NCBI GenBank assembly: GCA_963969495.1
Contig: OZ018335.1
Location: forward strand, 83,620,354-83,684,353
From: Ceratothoa steindachneri
Taxonomy: Eukaryota; Arthropoda; Malacostraca; Isopoda; Cymothoidae
DNA length: 64,000 nt
Direction: 5' to 3'
Part shown: piece after piece, positions 60,621-64,000 of the stretch
Layout of the letters: each line of letters begins with the position of its first letter
Position numbering within the stretch: the first letter of the stretch is position 1
Notes under the pieces: generated by a model
The model's input: only the letters and a program-made list of their open reading frames with translations
The model's database searches: none
Told to the model about the DNA's origin: nothing
Program-made: the position numbers and the translations under genes

Positions 60621-63050
60621 TAAATAGGCCAATATTATTCTTAGGAATAGTTGAGATCTATTGATAATACTTCTAAACTTCATTCAATCATTGCGAAAGT
60701 ATTACCATATATCAAATATTAAATGATAGAAATAATTTAATTGAGCCATATTTGTGCAGTTATTCAACAAAGTATGAATTGTATTCCTTTAAACGTTATT
60801 AACTATGGTCAAAGAAAGAAAATAATTTCAATTTCTCCGAATCAACAAACAATAGCATATTCGTATGGCTGAAGATCAAAAAAGCTCATGCCAGGGTTAA
60901 ATGAACCGGGCTAGGACCCGATTACCTTGCATAGTTATTCCAAAAATGGTTAAAAGGATTACTAAATATATAAGCATTGCCAACACTCAGTTAAAGTGAA
61001 ACACAAAACACCTAAATGGCAAAATAGAAACACTCAACCTTTAATATTGTAACTTCCAACCATAAGTATTTCTCAGGTATCCAGCCATAGTTTCTGGTTG
61101 CCGGTTTATAGTTCAAAAGGAATAAATATTCTGGTATAACTCCAGGGTCATTTTTTCGCTCAAAAGCTTTCACTGAAAGTGACAATGGAGGAAAAATGAG
61201 TGATAAAAATATTAAAGTGATGATGGTTGAAAAGGATTGCTATATAGAACCTAATCAAATCAGATAACTATTGTTGCGATGCTCCATGAATTTTTCAAAG
61301 GACAAAGTGATTTAAAGTGTTCAATTTTACTTCACCTTTTAATGCAGAATAACTGAAAGATTTTCCATGTTATTCGGGGAAAAAAAGAAAGTATCAATTT
61401 AATAAAATCTCAATTCGAGTTATTTTCCTAAATTTCCTATTTATATTTTTGTTTCCTTTCAAATGTCCTAAATGGCAGCCAAACCTTTGATACTATTTCA
61501 ATGTCGAGTGACTGAATAGCTAAAAGTTAAAAACCAACATCGTGTTCTTCTCTTTGTTAGTAAAGATTTAATAAACATATTGATAGAGTAATAAATTGAT
61601 CTACATTTTATATATTTCATGAATTAGATATTTATGTATTTGAAAGCAACCATCATAATACCATTATGGTAATGAATATAGTTTGCAGAAATCGTGCATA
61701 GATTCATTCAATTTATACACATCTTCTACAATGTAATTATGAATATAGACATTTCTTTCCAATTTTACTGTCGCAAACTTTTTATTTTAAATATAATTTT
61801 TGCGTGATATAGAACAGAACTTTGAATGCTGTGGATTCATACTATTTGCCAAAATGATTAATTGGATAAATAACCAAAGGTGAGAAATATTGTCCTAGAT
61901 TTGGAAATCTCCGGAGATACCTTTTAAAGTAACTAATTCTTTAAGCAATGGCTCTTTTAAAAATCTATAATTTCCCACGGAGGAAAAACAAATTTCTATT
62001 TCCTTAAATGCTCTCATAACTTTATGATGGTTAAAGTTGAAGGTGGCATCGTTATGGCCTAGGGCATCGTTTCAATCTCAGAGGTTAAGGGAGAGCACTG
62101 GCTTATCGTGGGAAAATGCAGTACGTACGGTGTGCTGCTTCAAAATTCAGTAGTACCAGGGGTAATTAAATGCAAATTCTACAACTCAATTCTGGAGTGG
62201 TGCAGTCCTTACTCCAGTAATCTGAGATAAACCGGTACTCTCTCTTGGGTAGTGCCTTGCAAGTCTTATAAATCTCATACTATCTATAGTACGCATGTGA
62301 AGACGCAATTAGAAATGAAAGAGCTCATTAAATCTTATTAAAAAAAGAATTTAAGTGATGGACTCAGTTTCCTCGTCCGAATGTCATGAGGACTCGAGCC
62401 TGTTTTCACGAATGGAAATCCTACTTGCCACACAGCAAAGAAGCTGAAGCAGGTACTGCATACTGAAAATATCAACGTATTGACTTGGCCTGTGCTAATC
62501 CCTGAATTAAACCACCAGATTGAAAACCCTTGAAAAGCACTCAGTGAGAAGATTAAGCCCCGGGTCAGCGAGAAATATTAAAGATCTCTGGAAAAGATTT
62601 GAATAAGAAGGGAATAAAATCACAGCTGAAAAAGCGAAAAGTTTGAAAACTCTTGCGACCGAAGATCTGCTCGAATCATTCATAACAAGCGCCTGCATAC
62701 TTATTTATAATAATTTGTTCAATTGTCTTTGGAATAATTACGTTGTTTTCGGGTTACGGAAACATCTAAACTTATTCTTTCCTATGTTTGGATGCAGCCT
62801 ATCTTTAAATACACATAAAATTTGTGAGAGCTTTTTTTTACTCTTCATAAAAGGAAATTTAAACAGTATCACGTGTAAATTTCAAAGAATCTCTTGTGCA
62901 ATATCTCTGAAAATTAAACGCGTAGTTTCTACAAAAGGTATATCGCGGCATATCCTCTCTAGTATGGAATGGTAGTGTATATATGTATATCCTCAGATCT
63001 CCTTGTAGGCAATGGAGCTTCTAGGACAAACAAAGGCGGCACTAAATCTT
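60621..63050. other. AT-rich interval, no gene seen
   Basis: A somewhat GC-richer patch at 62040-62290 has no assignable content. Everything else is AT-rich without recognisable motifs. Confidence 0.5.
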
Positions 63051-63178
63051 TCATGTTTCAGCCGTTGCACGTTTTAAGATGACACGCTTCACCTTCACGC
63101 TGGTGTAAAACAATGACAGTAGAAAAAGGAGTTGGATCAATGGAACGGAGACGATTGCCAACACGTTGTAGACCACCA
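63051..63178 (-). CDS. Candidate terminal exon with one membrane segment
   Basis: On the minus strand the acceptor-like tract TTTTCTCTCGCCATTTGCCCCAG ends at 63179 and is followed by two bases and 41 codons to a TGA. The peptide is VVYNVLAIVSVPLIQLLFLL then SLFYTSVKVKRVILKRATAE and Thr. It has a strongly hydrophobic segment of about 24 residues, followed by a basic tail, the layout of a type I membrane anchor. A GTGAGT donor motif lies about 47 bases upstream. A second frame is also open through the same region, so this may be a GC-richer repeat read by chance. Family unknown. Confidence 0.3.
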
Positions 63179-64000
63179 CTGGGGCAAATGGCGAGAGAAA
63201 ATGTGTTAAACCACCTTTCACTCACCGTTCAGATCCTGGATGACTGATAGAAGGGGAAAATTGTAAAGGACACTAGAAAAAGTAGCGACGGGAGGGCCTG
63301 CTACCACTTATAGTACCTAATGTCATAGTTTTCCTTCTCTGCACTTGACTGGTTTTATTTTAGATGCTGGCCCTCTGATGCCAATATATCCGATTGAGAA
63401 TTCTATAAACACATTTTCATCGCTCAAAAGGCAGTGGTGAGTTAACTTAAGGTCATTCCATGATTCTATCTGGAAACCGTAAATATTGCAGTATTAAAAG
63501 TCCTATGTGTATTTGAAGTGAAAATAAATGCGAAATATGACATGGAATGTTTTTATAAGACAGAAAATCTCATTATAAAATAGCTAAGTAATTTCCTGAC
63601 CCGGGTGGGAGGGGAGAAGATTGAGACGGCACGTAGGTAGCCTTCAATTTTAGCGTCATGCCTCGGTGTGATTTTTTGCGGTGACCAGGCGTCAATTCCA
63701 AAAAAGGGTGAAGTCGGTGGGTGGGTGGGGGGTGTATTGGCTCGCTTTCTCTCTCGAAGTAATATCTTAGGAGGTGGGGAAATATTATTATTCTAGGGGA
63801 TCCCTCTACATCCAATAAAAATGGAACATGTGTATCCATGTATCCTGGAACTCGACGCTGCATTACATTGTTTTTAAAATTTTCGCTCATTTGAGATTAA
63901 ATTATCTAAATCCATTTCTATCATTCCCATGTTTCAAATTTGACATGCCATATTATAAATATTTCTTTTGAAATTATTATGATCTATATGCATTATCTTT
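63179..64000. other. Window end, no gene seen
   Basis: Includes a G-rich tract at about 63715-63735 on the plus strand. The minus-strand frame at 63890-63573 is open but Pro/His/Arg-rich without a domain and is probably not coding. Confidence 0.45.

Noticed and set aside
63573..63890. Minus-strand frame of 105 codons
   Set aside because: No domain, low-complexity Pro/His/Arg content and no splice or conservation support.

Overview
The window looks like a stretch of animal nuclear genome, most likely from an arthropod; a crustacean is my best guess but the sequence does not prove it. It is AT-rich, carries long (TA)n, (TC)n and (CA)n arrays and is packed with decayed transposable elements. 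There is no operon structure and no intact long gene. The only convincing host coding sequence is one 165-bp cadherin exon (57861-58025, minus strand) with good splice sites on both sides. All element genes contain stops or frameshifts, so the coding entries are remnants.

Positions 1-31800 are dominated by a large inverted duplication. The left arm (about 1930-10349) and right arm (about 21737-30241) are diverged reverse complements of one another. Each carries a Ty3/gypsy-type LTR retrotransposon joined to pieces of Penelope-like elements (PLEs). The gypsy element has the order gag, protease trace, integrase, reverse transcriptase, RNase H in both arms. Integrase therefore lies upstream of RT, as in the Gmr1-like group, and this is the most interesting observation here. 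The left copy keeps both LTRs, and a 1.4-kb mariner is inserted at a TA inside its 5' LTR. The right copy lacks a 5' LTR, and a 5'-truncated CR1-like LINE is inserted in its 3' LTR. A 204-bp foldback MITE sits in a (TA)n tract of the right arm only. The spacer between the arms (10350-21736) holds the rest of the left 5' LTR with the mariner, microsatellites and a decayed I/Jockey-type LINE on the minus strand. Two PLE 3' fragments meet head to head in a near-perfect palindrome at 523-589.

Positions 31800-50030 are a second patchwork: a Tc1-like transposase remnant, a degenerate CCTAG/TAGCC-type repeat, a transposase-like multicopy protein remnant (35.3-36.9 kb), another multicopy arthropod element protein (39.7-41.3 kb, minus), a piggyBac remnant (42.0-44.3 kb, minus), and a second member of the 39.7-kb family (46.8-50.0 kb, plus) that appears to be split by a maT-type mariner-like element (48.0-49.66 kb, minus).

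Positions 50030-64000 are mostly AT-rich sequence with few recognisable elements, probably intronic or intergenic. They contain the cadherin exon, a 174-bp tandem duplication, two degenerate minisatellites, a weak candidate exon at 55735-55840 and a candidate membrane-anchor terminal exon at 63051-63178. Functional links between genes are not expected here: the story is one of nested insertion, duplication and decay. Coordinates of element ends are approximate unless described as exact.
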